Assembly: GCA_002384935.1 (NCBI GenBank)
Contig: DGCD01000001.1
Span: 941-64,940, forward strand
Source: Pusillimonas sp. UBA3987
GTDB lineage: Bacteria; Pseudomonadota; Gammaproteobacteria; Burkholderiales; Burkholderiaceae_B
Length of the DNA stretch: 64,000 nt
Direction: 5' to 3'
Shown here in pieces: positions 48,376-57,735 of the stretch. The position numbers were made by a program, and so were the translations under genes. Each line of letters opens with the position of its first letter. The stretch's first letter is position 1. The notes under the pieces are model-generated. The model was not told the DNA's origin and did no database searches. It saw only the letters and a program-made list of their open reading frames with translations.

Positions 48376-49392
48376 ATGCAAATCGGCCCCTGGATCCTTC
48401 CCAATCGAGTCTTCGTTGCGCCCATGGCGGGCGTAACCGACCGTCCCTATCGCCAACTGTGCAAACGGTTGGGTGCCGGATACGCCGTATCCGAAATGGC
48501 CGCCAGCAATCCCCGGTTATGGGATAGCGTCAAGACCTCACGACGTCTGAATCACGATGGCGAAATCGACCCGATCGCGGTGCAAATTGCGGGGGCCGAC
48601 CCCGACATGATGGCCGAGGCCGCCGTTTTCAATATCCGCAAAGGTGCACAGGTTATCGATATCAATATGGGTTGCCCGGTAAAAAAGGTGTGTAATGTCG
48701 CCTCCGGCTCGGCCCTGCTGCGTCATGAAGATCTCATTGCCCGGATTCTGGAAAGCGTCGTCAAGGCATGCCAGCCATTTGGCATCCCGGTCACGCTCAA
48801 AACCCGAACGGGCTGGGATCATCACTCACGCAACGCAATCCGTATCGGCAAGCTGGCGGAAAACACAGGCATAGCCGCAATGACCTTGCATGGACGCACG
48901 CGTGCCGACTTATACAATGGGCACGCGGAATACGACACCATCAAGGACGTTAAAAGCCAGTTGCATATCCCCGTTATCGCCAACGGCGATATCCACAGCC
49001 CGGAAAAAGCCCGTTATGTCCTTGATTACACAGGCGCCGATGCGATCATGATCGGTCGCGCGGCTCAAGGCCGCCCCTGGATTTTCCGGGAAATCGACCA
49101 CTTTCTGGAAACGGGCACTTACCTGGCGCCGCCCACCTACGGTGAATTACGCGACTGCCTGCTGGAACATCTGGAGGACCACTACCAATTCTATGGCGAG
49201 TACACTGGTGTAAGATCAGCGCGCAAACACGTTGGATGGTACCTGGGCAAACTGCCCCAAAGCGCACCTTTGATTCAACGCATCAACCAGAGTGAACGCA
49301 GTCACGAACAGGTTGCAGCCCTGACCGCCTGGTTCAACCAGTTCCCTCCTGAACAGTATTTAACAAAACCGACGCAGGCGTTAGCCGCCTGA
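48376..49392 (+). CDS. dusB: tRNA-dihydrouridine synthase B
   Basis: 338 aa. FMN enzyme reducing uridine in the tRNA D-loop. VFVAPMAGVTDRPYRQLCKR, VQIAGADPDMMAEAAVFN, QVIDINMGCPVKKVCNVASG then SALL (with catalytic Cys in MGCPVKKVCN), LKTRTGWDHHSRNA, LHGRTRADLYNGHAEYDTIK and IMIGRAAQGRPWIFREIDHF fit DusB. It is followed by fis, the usual dusB-fis operon. Confidence 0.96.
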   Translation: MQIGPWILPNRVFVAPMAGVTDRPYRQLCKRLGAGYAVSEMAASNPRLWDSVKTSRRLNHDGEIDPIAVQIAGADPDMMAEAAVFNIRKGAQVIDINMGCPVKKVCNVASGSALLRHEDLIARILESVVKACQPFGIPVTLKTRTGWDHHSRNAIRIGKLAENTGIAAMTLHGRTRADLYNGHAEYDTIKDVKSQLHIPVIANGDIHSPEKARYVLDYTGADAIMIGRAAQGRPWIFREIDHFLETGTYLAPPTYGELRDCLLEHLEDHYQFYGEYTGVRSARKHVGWYLGKLPQSAPLIQRINQSERSHEQVAALTAWFNQFPPEQYLTKPTQALAA

Positions 49393-49410
49393 CTCACAAC
49401 AGCGAAAAGA

Positions 49411-49650
49411 ATGAACTATCCAAACCCTATCGAGCAGTGTGTACGCGAGCATCTGGAGCGTTATTTCGCCGACCTGGGCGAGACCGAGCCGCACGATATT
49501 CTGGCCATGGTGGTCAACTGTGTCGAGAAGCCCGTACTGCAAATCGCACTCGAGAAAACACACGGCAATCAATCCAAAGCGGCCGCGATGCTGGGCATTA
49601 CGCGCAGCACCTTGCGCAAGAAGCTGGCCACTCACCATTTGCAACCCTGA
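49411..49650 (+). CDS. fis: Fis-family nucleoid protein
   Basis: 79 aa. The C-terminal helix-turn-helix ALEKTHGNQSKAAAMLGITR then STLRKKLATH is the Fis signature. The N-terminal part is shorter than in enterobacterial Fis (98 aa), as is usual in betaproteobacteria. It bends DNA and regulates growth-phase genes. It sits 18 bases after dusB. Confidence 0.95.
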   Translation: MNYPNPIEQCVREHLERYFADLGETEPHDILAMVVNCVEKPVLQIALEKTHGNQSKAAAMLGITRSTLRKKLATHHLQP

Positions 49651-49675
49651 ATTCCTCTACTTTTGAAGCATACCC

Positions 49676-51271
49676 ATGAAGATACAAACTGCCCTGCTTT
49701 CGGTTTCCGACAAAACCGGCATAGTTGAGTTCGCACAAGCGCTGAACCAACGCGGCATCAAGCTCTTATCCACCGGCGGCACAGCCAAAATGCTTGCGGC
49801 GGCCGGCCTGCCAGTAACCGAAGTGGCTGAACACACGGGCTCACCCGAAATTCTTGATGGTCGCGTCAAAACATTGCATCCCAGGATTCATGGTGGACTG
49901 CTGGCACGTCGAGACAGTGAAGAGCACCTGAAGACACTCGAAGAACACGGCATAGACCGGATTGACTTGCTGGTTGTGAACCTTTACCCCTTTCGCGAGA
50001 CAATTGCAAAATCCGGCTGCACATTTGCCGATGCCGTTGAAAACATTGATATTGGCGGGCCAGCCATGTTGCGGGCAGCCGCAAAGAATCATGGAACAGA
50101 AGAAGGCGGCGTCGCCGTGGTCATCGATCCTATCGATTACAAGAAAGTGCTGGCCGATATCGACGGCCCGGCCGGTCAACCTTCCTATGCCTTGCGACTG
50201 GCCCTGGCCGCAAAGGTTTACGCGCACACCGCCGCCTACGACGGCGCCATCGCCGGCTACCTGAGCAGCCTGGCAAACGAGGCGCCCGCCCAGAATGCGG
50301 CGCCGGAACGTACGCCCTGGCCGACAACGTTCACGCTGCAAATGAAACGCGAACAAACCCTGCGCTATGGCGAGAACCCGCACCAGGCTGCTGCATTTTA
50401 TGTCGATGAGTCTGTTGGCGCGGGCTTGCTGGGCAGCTATCGCCAACTTCAGGGCAAAGAGCTTTCCTACAACAATATCGCCGATGCCGATGCCGCATGG
50501 GAGTGCGTACGCAGCCTTGAGACGAGCGGCTGCGTTATTGTCAAACATGCCAACCCATGCGGCGTTGCGGTTGCCGAAAATACGGAAGAGGCCTACCAGA
50601 AGGCATTCAAGACCGACCCCACCTCGGCTTTTGGCGGCATTATCGCTTTCAATCGTCCGGTCGACGAACGCACTGCACGCGCAATCACCGAACAACAGTT
50701 CGTTGAAGTATTACTGGCTCCCGCCTATTCCGGCGAGGCCCTGGCCGTGCTCACAGGCAAAAAGAACGTTCGCGTGCTGGAAGTTCCCAGCGGCAATGCC
50801 CAGAACCCAATGGACATCAAACGGGTCGGCGGTGGCTGGCTGGTGCAAACGCCCGACACGCTCCAGGTAGACAAAAGCCTGCTTAAAGTCGTCACTGAAA
50901 AGCAACCAACTCCGCAACAGCTTCACGACATGCTGTTTGCCTGGAAGGTCGCCAAATATGTGAAGTCCAATGCCATTGTCTTTGCCGCAAACGGCATGAC
51001 GCTCGGTGTGGGCGCCGGGCAAATGAGCCGAATCGACTCTGCCCGGATTGCCTCCATCAAAGCGGATAACGCAGGCCTGAGCCTGGCGGGTTCGGCTGTT
51101 GCATCCGACGCTTTCTTTCCTTTCCGCGATGGCCTGGATGTCGTGGCCGAAGCCGGCGCTACCTGCGTCATTCAACCAGGCGGCAGCGTACGCGACGACG
51201 AAGTCATTGCGGCGGCCAATGAACGCGGCATTGTCATGATGCTCACCGGCACCCGCCATTTCCGCCATTAA
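49676..51271 (+). CDS. purH: Bifunctional AICAR transformylase/IMP cyclohydrolase
   Basis: 531 aa. Catalyses the last two steps of purine synthesis. The N-terminal cyclohydrolase domain (ALLSVSDKTGIVEFAQALNQ, ILDGRVKTLHPRIHGGLLAR) and the C-terminal transformylase domain (LRYGENPHQAAAFYVDES, VIVKHANPCGVAVAENTEEA, SAFGGIIAFNRPVD, SNAIVFAANGMTLGVGAGQM) are complete. It follows fis by 25 bases. Confidence 0.98.
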   Translation: MKIQTALLSVSDKTGIVEFAQALNQRGIKLLSTGGTAKMLAAAGLPVTEVAEHTGSPEILDGRVKTLHPRIHGGLLARRDSEEHLKTLEEHGIDRIDLLVVNLYPFRETIAKSGCTFADAVENIDIGGPAMLRAAAKNHGTEEGGVAVVIDPIDYKKVLADIDGPAGQPSYALRLALAAKVYAHTAAYDGAIAGYLSSLANEAPAQNAAPERTPWPTTFTLQMKREQTLRYGENPHQAAAFYVDESVGAGLLGSYRQLQGKELSYNNIADADAAWECVRSLETSGCVIVKHANPCGVAVAENTEEAYQKAFKTDPTSAFGGIIAFNRPVDERTARAITEQQFVEVLLAPAYSGEALAVLTGKKNVRVLEVPSGNAQNPMDIKRVGGGWLVQTPDTLQVDKSLLKVVTEKQPTPQQLHDMLFAWKVAKYVKSNAIVFAANGMTLGVGAGQMSRIDSARIASIKADNAGLSLAGSAVASDAFFPFRDGLDVVAEAGATCVIQPGGSVRDDEVIAAANERGIVMMLTGTRHFRH

Positions 51272-51278
51272 CCCATTA

Positions 51279-51824
51279 ATGAGAGTCCTTGGCATTGATC
51301 CTGGCCTTAGACGCACCGGTTTCGGCATTATCGATGTCGAAGGCATGCGTCTGGGGTACGTTTCCAGCGGAACGATTCAGGTTCCCGCCGATCTGCCGCT
51401 GGCCCAGCGCCTGAAAACCATTCTGGACAATGTCAGGGAAATCATTCAAACACATAACCCCACTGTCTCCGCACTGGAAAAAGTATTTGTAAACACCAAC
51501 CCCACGTCAACGCTATTATTGGGCCAGGCGCGCGGCGCAGCAATGTGCGCGCTGGCCGATCATCATCTTGATGTCCACGAATACACAGCACTGCAAATAA
51601 AGAAATCGGTCGTCGGAAACGGCCATGCCGCCAAAGAGCAGGTACAGGCCATGGTTCAACGCCTGCTAAGTTTGAACGGCTTGCCATCGCCGGACTCGGC
51701 TGACGCCCTGGCGTGTGCCATTTGCCATGCACACGTGGGCGCACTGACCGGAAAACTGCAAAACAGCGGCGCACTTTCAAACCGGGGCGGCGCACGCTTG
51801 CGCGGCGGCCGTTTATCGCGTTGA
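51279..51824 (+). CDS. ruvC: Holliday junction resolvase RuvC
   Basis: 181 aa. RVLGIDPGLRRTGFGIIDVE carries the first catalytic Asp, VSALEKVFVNTNPTSTLLLG the Glu, and LPSPDSADALACAICHAHVG the C-terminal acidic pair. RuvC nicks Holliday junctions moved by RuvAB encoded just downstream. It begins seven bases after purH, so it may share that transcript. Confidence 0.98.
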   Translation: MRVLGIDPGLRRTGFGIIDVEGMRLGYVSSGTIQVPADLPLAQRLKTILDNVREIIQTHNPTVSALEKVFVNTNPTSTLLLGQARGAAMCALADHHLDVHEYTALQIKKSVVGNGHAAKEQVQAMVQRLLSLNGLPSPDSADALACAICHAHVGALTGKLQNSGALSNRGGARLRGGRLSR

Positions 51825-51847
51825 GCATTATTGAATAGGAACATGAC

Positions 51848-52423
51848 ATGATCGGACGCATTACCGGCACGCTACTGGACAAAACGCCACCCACTATTTG
51901 CGTACAGGCAGGTGGGCTGGGATACGAAATTGATGTCCCCATGAACACCCTTTACGATTTACCGGAAGCGGGCGCCCAGGTCACGCTTTACACGCATTTG
52001 GCGATCCGCGAGGATGCCCATGTGCTGTATGGTTTTCTCACTGCCCAGGAACGCACGACATTTCGTGCCCTGATCAAGGTCACCGGCATTGGTGCACGAA
52101 CCGCACTGGCCGTGCTTTCAGGCATGACAACCGATGAACTGGCACTGACCATTCAGGCGCAGGAAACCACACGCCTGACGCGCGTACCCGGCATCGGGAA
52201 AAAAACGGCCGAACGCCTGCTCCTCGAGCTGAAAGACAAACTTGGCGAACCAACGCACAAAGGAGGCAGCACAAGCGTGGCCTCGGGTCATGCCGATATT
52301 TTGAATGCCCTCATGGCACTGGGCTACTCAAACAATGAATCCCAGGCGGCCTTGAAGGCGCTTCCAGCCGATATCGATGTTTCCGGCGGCATCCGTCAAG
52401 CGCTGAAGTCGCTGGCGCGCTAG
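51848..52423 (+). CDS. ruvA: Holliday junction branch migration protein RuvA
   Basis: 191 aa. Domain I: MIGRITGTLLDKTPPTICVQ and LYTHLAIREDAHVLYGFLTA. Domain II has two helix-hairpin-helix motifs (LIKVTGIGARTALAVLSGMT; LTRVPGIGKKTAERLLLELK). Domain III, which binds RuvB, is ILNALMALGYSNNESQAALK. It directly follows ruvC. Confidence 0.98.
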   Translation: MIGRITGTLLDKTPPTICVQAGGLGYEIDVPMNTLYDLPEAGAQVTLYTHLAIREDAHVLYGFLTAQERTTFRALIKVTGIGARTALAVLSGMTTDELALTIQAQETTRLTRVPGIGKKTAERLLLELKDKLGEPTHKGGSTSVASGHADILNALMALGYSNNESQAALKALPADIDVSGGIRQALKSLAR

Positions 52424-52483
52424 GATCGCCCGCCCGATACTTCTCGTGTACGATTAACGCAATATTTCAAGCTGAACTGAGCC

Positions 52484-53551
52484 ATGGCTATTCATTCTGA
52501 TTCCTTCTCCGGCGCCGCGTCAGAGCCGCGAATCGTCGCCCCGCAATCCTCTTCGCCAAACGAAGACACGCTTGAAAGAGCCTTGCGCCCGCGCCTGCTG
52601 TCTGATTACGTTGGCCAGCACAACGTTCGCGAACAGCTCGAGATTTTCATTACCGCCGCCCGCCAGCGCAACGAATCGCTCGACCACGTACTGCTTTTTG
52701 GCCCCCCCGGGTTGGGAAAAACAACGTTGGCCCACATTATTGCGCAGGAAATGGGTGTCCAGTTGCGCCAGACTTCAGGGCCGGTGTTGGAGCGCCCTGG
52801 CGATCTGGCCGCCATGCTCACCAACCTGGAACGCAACGATGTTTTGTTCATCGACGAAATACATCGTTTATCGCCAGTGGTAGAGGAAATTCTTTACCCG
52901 GCGCTGGAAGACTTTCAAATCGACATCATGATCGGAGAAGGTCCGGCCGCCCGCAGCGTCAAACTCGACCTGCAACCGTTTACGCTCGTTGGCGCCACAA
53001 CCCGCGCCGGCATGCTAACCAATCCGTTGCGCGACCGCTTCGGCATTGTTTCGCGCCTGGAGTTCTATACCGTCGCCGATCTTACCCATATTGTCACGCG
53101 CAGCGCAGGCCTGCTTAATGTCGCCATTACCCTGGACGGGTCCCGGGAAATCGCCCGACGCGCCCGCGGCACGCCCCGAATTGCCAATCGGCTGCTGCGA
53201 CGCGTGCGCGATTATGCCGAAGTGAAGTCCGACGGCGTCATCAACGCCGAAACAGCCAACGCAGCTTTGTCGATGCTTGACGTCGACCCGCAAGGGCTCG
53301 ACCTGATGGACCGCAAGCTGCTTGACGCCATCGTGCATAAGTTCGACGGTGGCCCGGTGGGTGTCGATAGCCTTGCCGCGGCCATTGGCGAAGAGCGTGA
53401 CACCATTGAAGATGTCATTGAACCCTACCTGATCCAGCACGGCTATCTTCAACGCACCCCCAGAGGGCGCATGGCCACTCAAACCACCTGGCGCCATCTG
53501 GGTCTTGCCGCACCCGCAGCACGCGATAATACGCCCGACCTCTTCGAATAA
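52484..53551 (+). CDS. ruvB: Holliday junction helicase motor RuvB
   Basis: 355 aa. AAA+ ATPase driving branch migration. RPRLLSDYVGQHNVREQLEI, Walker A LLFGPPGLGKTTLAHIIAQE, Walker B DVLFIDEIHRLSPVVEEILY and sensor I LVGATTRAGMLTNPLRDRFG are complete; the C-terminal winged helix (TIEDVIEPYLIQHGYLQRTP then RGRMAT) is present. It completes the ruvCAB cluster. Confidence 0.98.
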   Translation: MAIHSDSFSGAASEPRIVAPQSSSPNEDTLERALRPRLLSDYVGQHNVREQLEIFITAARQRNESLDHVLLFGPPGLGKTTLAHIIAQEMGVQLRQTSGPVLERPGDLAAMLTNLERNDVLFIDEIHRLSPVVEEILYPALEDFQIDIMIGEGPAARSVKLDLQPFTLVGATTRAGMLTNPLRDRFGIVSRLEFYTVADLTHIVTRSAGLLNVAITLDGSREIARRARGTPRIANRLLRRVRDYAEVKSDGVINAETANAALSMLDVDPQGLDLMDRKLLDAIVHKFDGGPVGVDSLAAAIGEERDTIEDVIEPYLIQHGYLQRTPRGRMATQTTWRHLGLAAPAARDNTPDLFE

Positions 53552-53590
53552 ATCCGAAACGGCAATAGCGTGCCCCGTGCGACAAGCGCG

Positions 53591-55411
53591 TCATGCCGAG
53601 CGGATGCTCTCCAGCAATTGTTCGCCATACGCGTCGCGCTTACGGGCACCAACGCCGCTGATATGAGCCAGATCATCCAGGCTGTTCGGACATGAAAGCG
53701 CCACTTCCCGCAAAGTGGCATCATGGAAAATGACATAGGCCGGAACACCATGGCTTCGAGCCGTTTCAGCTCGCCAGGCTCGTAAAGCCTCGAAACGTGC
53801 CAATGCCTCTGCAGGCAAATCACTTGCCGCCGCACGTTGCCTTGCTGGCTTCGTTTTGCGCGCATCCAGGGTTTCCTTGCGCAACATCAGGGTGGCATCG
53901 CCCTTGAGCACGGCCCGACTCTCGTCGGTCAGCGCCAGCGTACCGTAACCCTCTTGGTCGACCGCCAGAATATTGCGCGCAAGCAACTGTCTCAACACAC
54001 CACGCCAGGCCTGTTCCGACAAATCCTTGCCAACCCCAAATACCGACAGAGCGTCGTGCTGGTTCTGCCTGATACGGTCGGTCGACTTGCCACGCAGGAT
54101 ATCAATCAAATGTATTGCGCCAAAACGCTGTCCCCGTTCGCGCCAGAGCCGATACACGGCCGACAACAATTTCTGCGCCGCAATGGTGCCATCCCACGAC
54201 TCGGGCGGACTCAGGCACACATCGCAATTACCGCAAGGCTCGATCGCCTGGTCAAAATAAGCCAACAACCGCTGGCGCCGGCAATCCACTGTTTCACACA
54301 ACCCCAGCATGGCGTCCAGTTGCGCTGCAGAACGCCGCCGGAACACTTCATCACCGGTCGACTCGTCGATCATCCGGCGTTGTTGCACAACATCCTGCAG
54401 GCCATACGCAAGCCACGCGGTTGCCGGCAGACCGTCGCGGCCGGCGCGACCGGTTTCCTGGTAATAGCCCTCAACCGACTTGGGCATATCGATATGGGCC
54501 ACAAAACGAACGTCGGGCTTGTCGATACCCATTCCGAACGCAATCGTCGCGACCATCACCACCCCTTCCTCACGCAGAAATCGCGATTGATGTTCCGCAC
54601 GCTGGATCGCCGATAGCCCGGCATGATAGGGCAGCGCCATAATGCCATTGCGGCTCAGGAATTCGGCGGTATCCTCGACGCGTGATCTCGAAAGCGCATA
54701 AACCACACCGCAATCTTCACGATGTTCTGCTTGAATAAAATCAAGCAACTGTCGCTTCACTTCGCGCTTCTCGACGATCCGGTAACAAATATTGGGACGA
54801 TCGAAACTGGAAATGAACAATCGGGCCTGCTCCAACCCCAATCGCTGGATAATCTCGTGACGCGTTGTCGTCGTGGCAGTTGCCGTTAGCGCAATCCGGG
54901 GCACATTCGGCCAGCGCTGCGCCAACAGTGACAACCCCAAATACTCCGGACGAAAATCATGGCCCCACTGCGACACACAGTGTGCTTCGTCGATCGCAAA
55001 CAAGGCTATGTCGCCTTGATCAAGCAAAGCCAGGCAACGTTCCGTTAATAATCGCTCCGGCGCCACATACAACACGTCAAGCTGACCTGCCCTGAACGCC
55101 TGCTCGACCTGACGCGCCTCCCGCCAGTCGAGCGTGGAGTTAAGAAACGCGGCACGCACGCCCAGCTCAAGCAGGGCATCCACCTGATCCTGCATCAAGG
55201 CAATAAGCGGTGAAACCACGATGCCCGTTCCCTTGCCAACCAACGAAGGAATCTGGTAGCAAAGCGATTTGCCGCCCCCGGTCGGCTTCAGAACCAGAGC
55301 ATCTCCGCCATTGACAACATGTTCGATAATGTCATGTTGATTCCCCCTGAACGAGTCGTAGCCAAAAACCTGTTGTAAGACGTCCAGAGGGGAAGAGGAG
55401 GAAAAAGACAT
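53591..55411 (-). CDS. recQ: ATP-dependent DNA helicase RecQ
   Basis: 606 aa. Helicase motifs LVLKPTGGGKSLCYQIPSLV, VVSPLIALMQDQVDALLELG, IDEAHCVSQWGHDFRPEYLG and TIAFGMGIDKPDVRFVAHID then MPKSVEGYYQETGRAGRDG are complete. A zinc site (CETVDCRRQRLLAYF, EPCGNCDVC), the RQC domain and a C-terminal HRDC domain (LARFEALRAWRAETARSHGV) follow. It is convergent with ruvB and acts in recombinational repair. Confidence 0.97.
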   Translation of the reverse strand: MSFSSSSPLDVLQQVFGYDSFRGNQHDIIEHVVNGGDALVLKPTGGGKSLCYQIPSLVGKGTGIVVSPLIALMQDQVDALLELGVRAAFLNSTLDWREARQVEQAFRAGQLDVLYVAPERLLTERCLALLDQGDIALFAIDEAHCVSQWGHDFRPEYLGLSLLAQRWPNVPRIALTATATTTTRHEIIQRLGLEQARLFISSFDRPNICYRIVEKREVKRQLLDFIQAEHREDCGVVYALSRSRVEDTAEFLSRNGIMALPYHAGLSAIQRAEHQSRFLREEGVVMVATIAFGMGIDKPDVRFVAHIDMPKSVEGYYQETGRAGRDGLPATAWLAYGLQDVVQQRRMIDESTGDEVFRRRSAAQLDAMLGLCETVDCRRQRLLAYFDQAIEPCGNCDVCLSPPESWDGTIAAQKLLSAVYRLWRERGQRFGAIHLIDILRGKSTDRIRQNQHDALSVFGVGKDLSEQAWRGVLRQLLARNILAVDQEGYGTLALTDESRAVLKGDATLMLRKETLDARKTKPARQRAAASDLPAEALARFEALRAWRAETARSHGVPAYVIFHDATLREVALSCPNSLDDLAHISGVGARKRDAYGEQLLESIRSA

Positions 55412-55570
55412 TAAAAAACCAGGAAAATCTTTTGGAAGTTGAAAGACAATGAATGATCGGACTTGTAGCGGGTTGGATACAACCCAGCGGGCATTTTATA
55501 GTAAGCAACAGATTTCAATTGGTTTCGGCCCCTTGCCCAAACTCAATTGAGCCAGCAAACTTGATACACC

Positions 55571-56272
55571 ATGGAAAAAACGCTGATCAAAGTTCTGGTT
55601 GTCGATGACGATCCGGCCCTGCGGCAACTGCTGGCCGACTATCTGAATCGTCATGGGTACGACACCTTGCTGTCGAACGATAGCCACGACCTGCCCACAC
55701 GCATTGAACGCTACACGCCCGACCTCATCGTGCTCGACCGTATGCTACCGCATGGCGATGGTGCCGACGCCTGCCGACGCCTGCGCCAAATGGGAGAAGA
55801 TATTCCCGTGATTCTGCTAACAGGCCGCGACGACACAATCGATCGTGTGCTCGGCCTGGAAGCCGGGGCCGACGACTACCTGGGCAAACCGTTCGACCCG
55901 CGGGAACTCCTGGCCCGCATCGAGGCGGTACTCAGACGCAAAAAAGGGGCTTCCGCACTCGTCAAGGAACAACCGGTTCATTTTGGGCCGTTCACATTCG
56001 ATCCGGCACGCAGGCAGCTTCTGAAAGACAGCTCGCCGATCAAACTGACCGGTGGCGAAATCAACCTGCTGGAGGCGCTGGTCCGCAACCCGGGCAAGGC
56101 GTTGTCAAGAGAACGCCTGCTTGCGCTGGCACGCGACGACGAAGAAGGCGACCGCAACGATCGGGCGATCGATATCGCCATACTGCGCCTGCGTCGAGCT
56201 ATTGAGAACGACCCCAAACAACCTCACTACATTCAAACCGTGTGGGGCGTTGGATACCGGTTTTCGCCCTGA
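55571..56272 (+). CDS. OmpR-family response regulator
   Basis: 233 aa. Receiver domain with acidic pair (VLVVDDDPALRQLLADYLNR), phospho-acceptor Asp in PDLIVLDRMLPHGDGADACR, conserved Thr in VILLTGRDDTIDRVLGLEAG and Lys in YLGKPFDPRELLARI. The C-terminal winged helix (LTGGEINLLEALVRNPGKAL; DDEEGDRNDRAIDIAILRLR; YIQTVWGVGYRFSP) is OmpR-like. Its partner kinase gene starts three bases after its stop. Confidence 0.93.
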   Translation: MEKTLIKVLVVDDDPALRQLLADYLNRHGYDTLLSNDSHDLPTRIERYTPDLIVLDRMLPHGDGADACRRLRQMGEDIPVILLTGRDDTIDRVLGLEAGADDYLGKPFDPRELLARIEAVLRRKKGASALVKEQPVHFGPFTFDPARRQLLKDSSPIKLTGGEINLLEALVRNPGKALSRERLLALARDDEEGDRNDRAIDIAILRLRRAIENDPKQPHYIQTVWGVGYRFSP

Positions 56273-56274
56273 AA

Positions 56275-57735
56275 ATGAAACTCTCGCGTTACGCACAACG
56301 CCTGGTCCCGCGATCGCTCAGCACCCGGTTGATTTTACTCACACTGGGCACTTTGCTGGTTGTACAGGCAGCCACCCTGGCCACCGTCGCACATTTTCGT
56401 CAGAAATTTACCGAAGACGTCACAGTTGAAGTAACCGCAACCACAATTAGAACGTTACGCGCTTCATTGGCTCAGGTCCCGGAAGGCGAGCGAGCCGAGT
56501 TGGTGAAACATGCCTCACGGGGTGAGTGGCAACTGTGGTCGCGAACCTTGCCCTCCAACACCCGCAACATCGAAAGAAGACACCGGAGCCAGGATGGCAC
56601 GGGCCGGCAAAGGCAAGCGCCACCCGATGATCTGCGACGCGAACTGCGCAATTTTGTCACGGCATTGAACACCCGGCTGGATGACGGAACGCGGGTCGGC
56701 TTGTCGCGAGGCGCTCTTCCACGTCTTTATATTTCACTCGACAACCGCCTGGACAACCCTGAAAAACGCACCCGCGAATGGCTTGTTATTCCTCTTGATC
56801 GTTTATCACCCCCTGTCAGCAGCCAAACCATTCTGGCCTGGTTGGGCGGAATGGGGCTGTTGCTGCTGATTGCTGCGGCTTTTTCGTGGCATATCACCCG
56901 GCCGCTTACGCGTCTGGCAAAGGCTGCCGATCAATTGGCAGCCGGGCAACCGCAACGCGTTACCCCATCGGGGCCAACGGAAACAAAAGTGTTAGGGCAG
57001 CGTTTTAACGCGATGCTGGATGCGCTGAACGAATCGGAAACGGTAAAACGTACGCTTCTTGCCGGCTTGCCGCACGACCTGAAAGGGCCTTTGTCACGCA
57101 TGTGGCTGCGCGCCGAAATGATAGACGACAGCGACGTTAAGGATGGTTTGCGTAAAGACATTCAGGATATGCAACGCATGGTGAACCAATTCATTGGTTT
57201 TGTCCGTGGTACCGACCCCAGCACCTACCATTTCAACCCCCTTAATCTCACGCAATGGCTGGATGAACAAATTAATGCCTGGGAAACCGCCGGCAGTGAA
57301 GTCCGCTTGTTAACCATGCCCCAGACAAACGTCTGGATTCAGGCTGATCCGGTTTCCCTGGGACGCTTGATTGACAACCTGGTCACCAATGCCCTGAATC
57401 ACGGCAAGCCACCCGTAGAGGTATGGCTTACGCTTGAAGCTGGCACTGCATATATCCATATACGTGATTACGGCCCCGGAATCGCCATTGAACAGCGCAC
57501 TGAAGCACTGCGGCCTTTTTCACGGCTGGACAAAGCACGTACCCGTACCGGTTCGGTTGGCTTGGGTCTGGCGCTATCCGACGCCATTGCCCGAGCCCAC
57601 GGCGGTCAATTGAATTTAATGAATGCCGAACCCGGTCCTGGACTGGAAGTACGGATCAGTCTGCCCGTGGACGAAAAGCCGGAGGTTGCGGCGGGCGCGA
57701 CACGCCAAACATCCGCCAATACACCCAAATATTGA
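56275..57735 (+). CDS. Sensor histidine kinase (EnvZ-like)
   Basis: 486 aa from ATG 56275. Two membrane helices (RLILLTLGTLLVVQAATLAT; ILAWLGGMGLLLLIAAAFSW) flank a periplasmic domain. HAMP (ITRPLTRLAKAADQLAAGQP) is followed by the phospho-acceptor His in TLLAGLPHDLKGPLSRMWLR and the ATPase boxes LIDNLVTNALNHGKPPVEVW (N box), IHIRDYGPGIA and GSVGLGLALSDAIARAHGGQ. The architecture and linked OmpR-type regulator resemble EnvZ/OmpR. Its 3' end overlaps the convergent cydB-like gene by 80 bp. Confidence 0.93.
   Translation: MKLSRYAQRLVPRSLSTRLILLTLGTLLVVQAATLATVAHFRQKFTEDVTVEVTATTIRTLRASLAQVPEGERAELVKHASRGEWQLWSRTLPSNTRNIERRHRSQDGTGRQRQAPPDDLRRELRNFVTALNTRLDDGTRVGLSRGALPRLYISLDNRLDNPEKRTREWLVIPLDRLSPPVSSQTILAWLGGMGLLLLIAAAFSWHITRPLTRLAKAADQLAAGQPQRVTPSGPTETKVLGQRFNAMLDALNESETVKRTLLAGLPHDLKGPLSRMWLRAEMIDDSDVKDGLRKDIQDMQRMVNQFIGFVRGTDPSTYHFNPLNLTQWLDEQINAWETAGSEVRLLTMPQTNVWIQADPVSLGRLIDNLVTNALNHGKPPVEVWLTLEAGTAYIHIRDYGPGIAIEQRTEALRPFSRLDKARTRTGSVGLGLALSDAIARAHGGQLNLMNAEPGPGLEVRISLPVDEKPEVAAGATRQTSANTPKY

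Noticed and set aside
49841..50695. 284-codon minus-strand frame inside purH
   Set aside because: Entirely antisense to a highly conserved enzyme, cysteine-rich and without motifs; a shadow frame.
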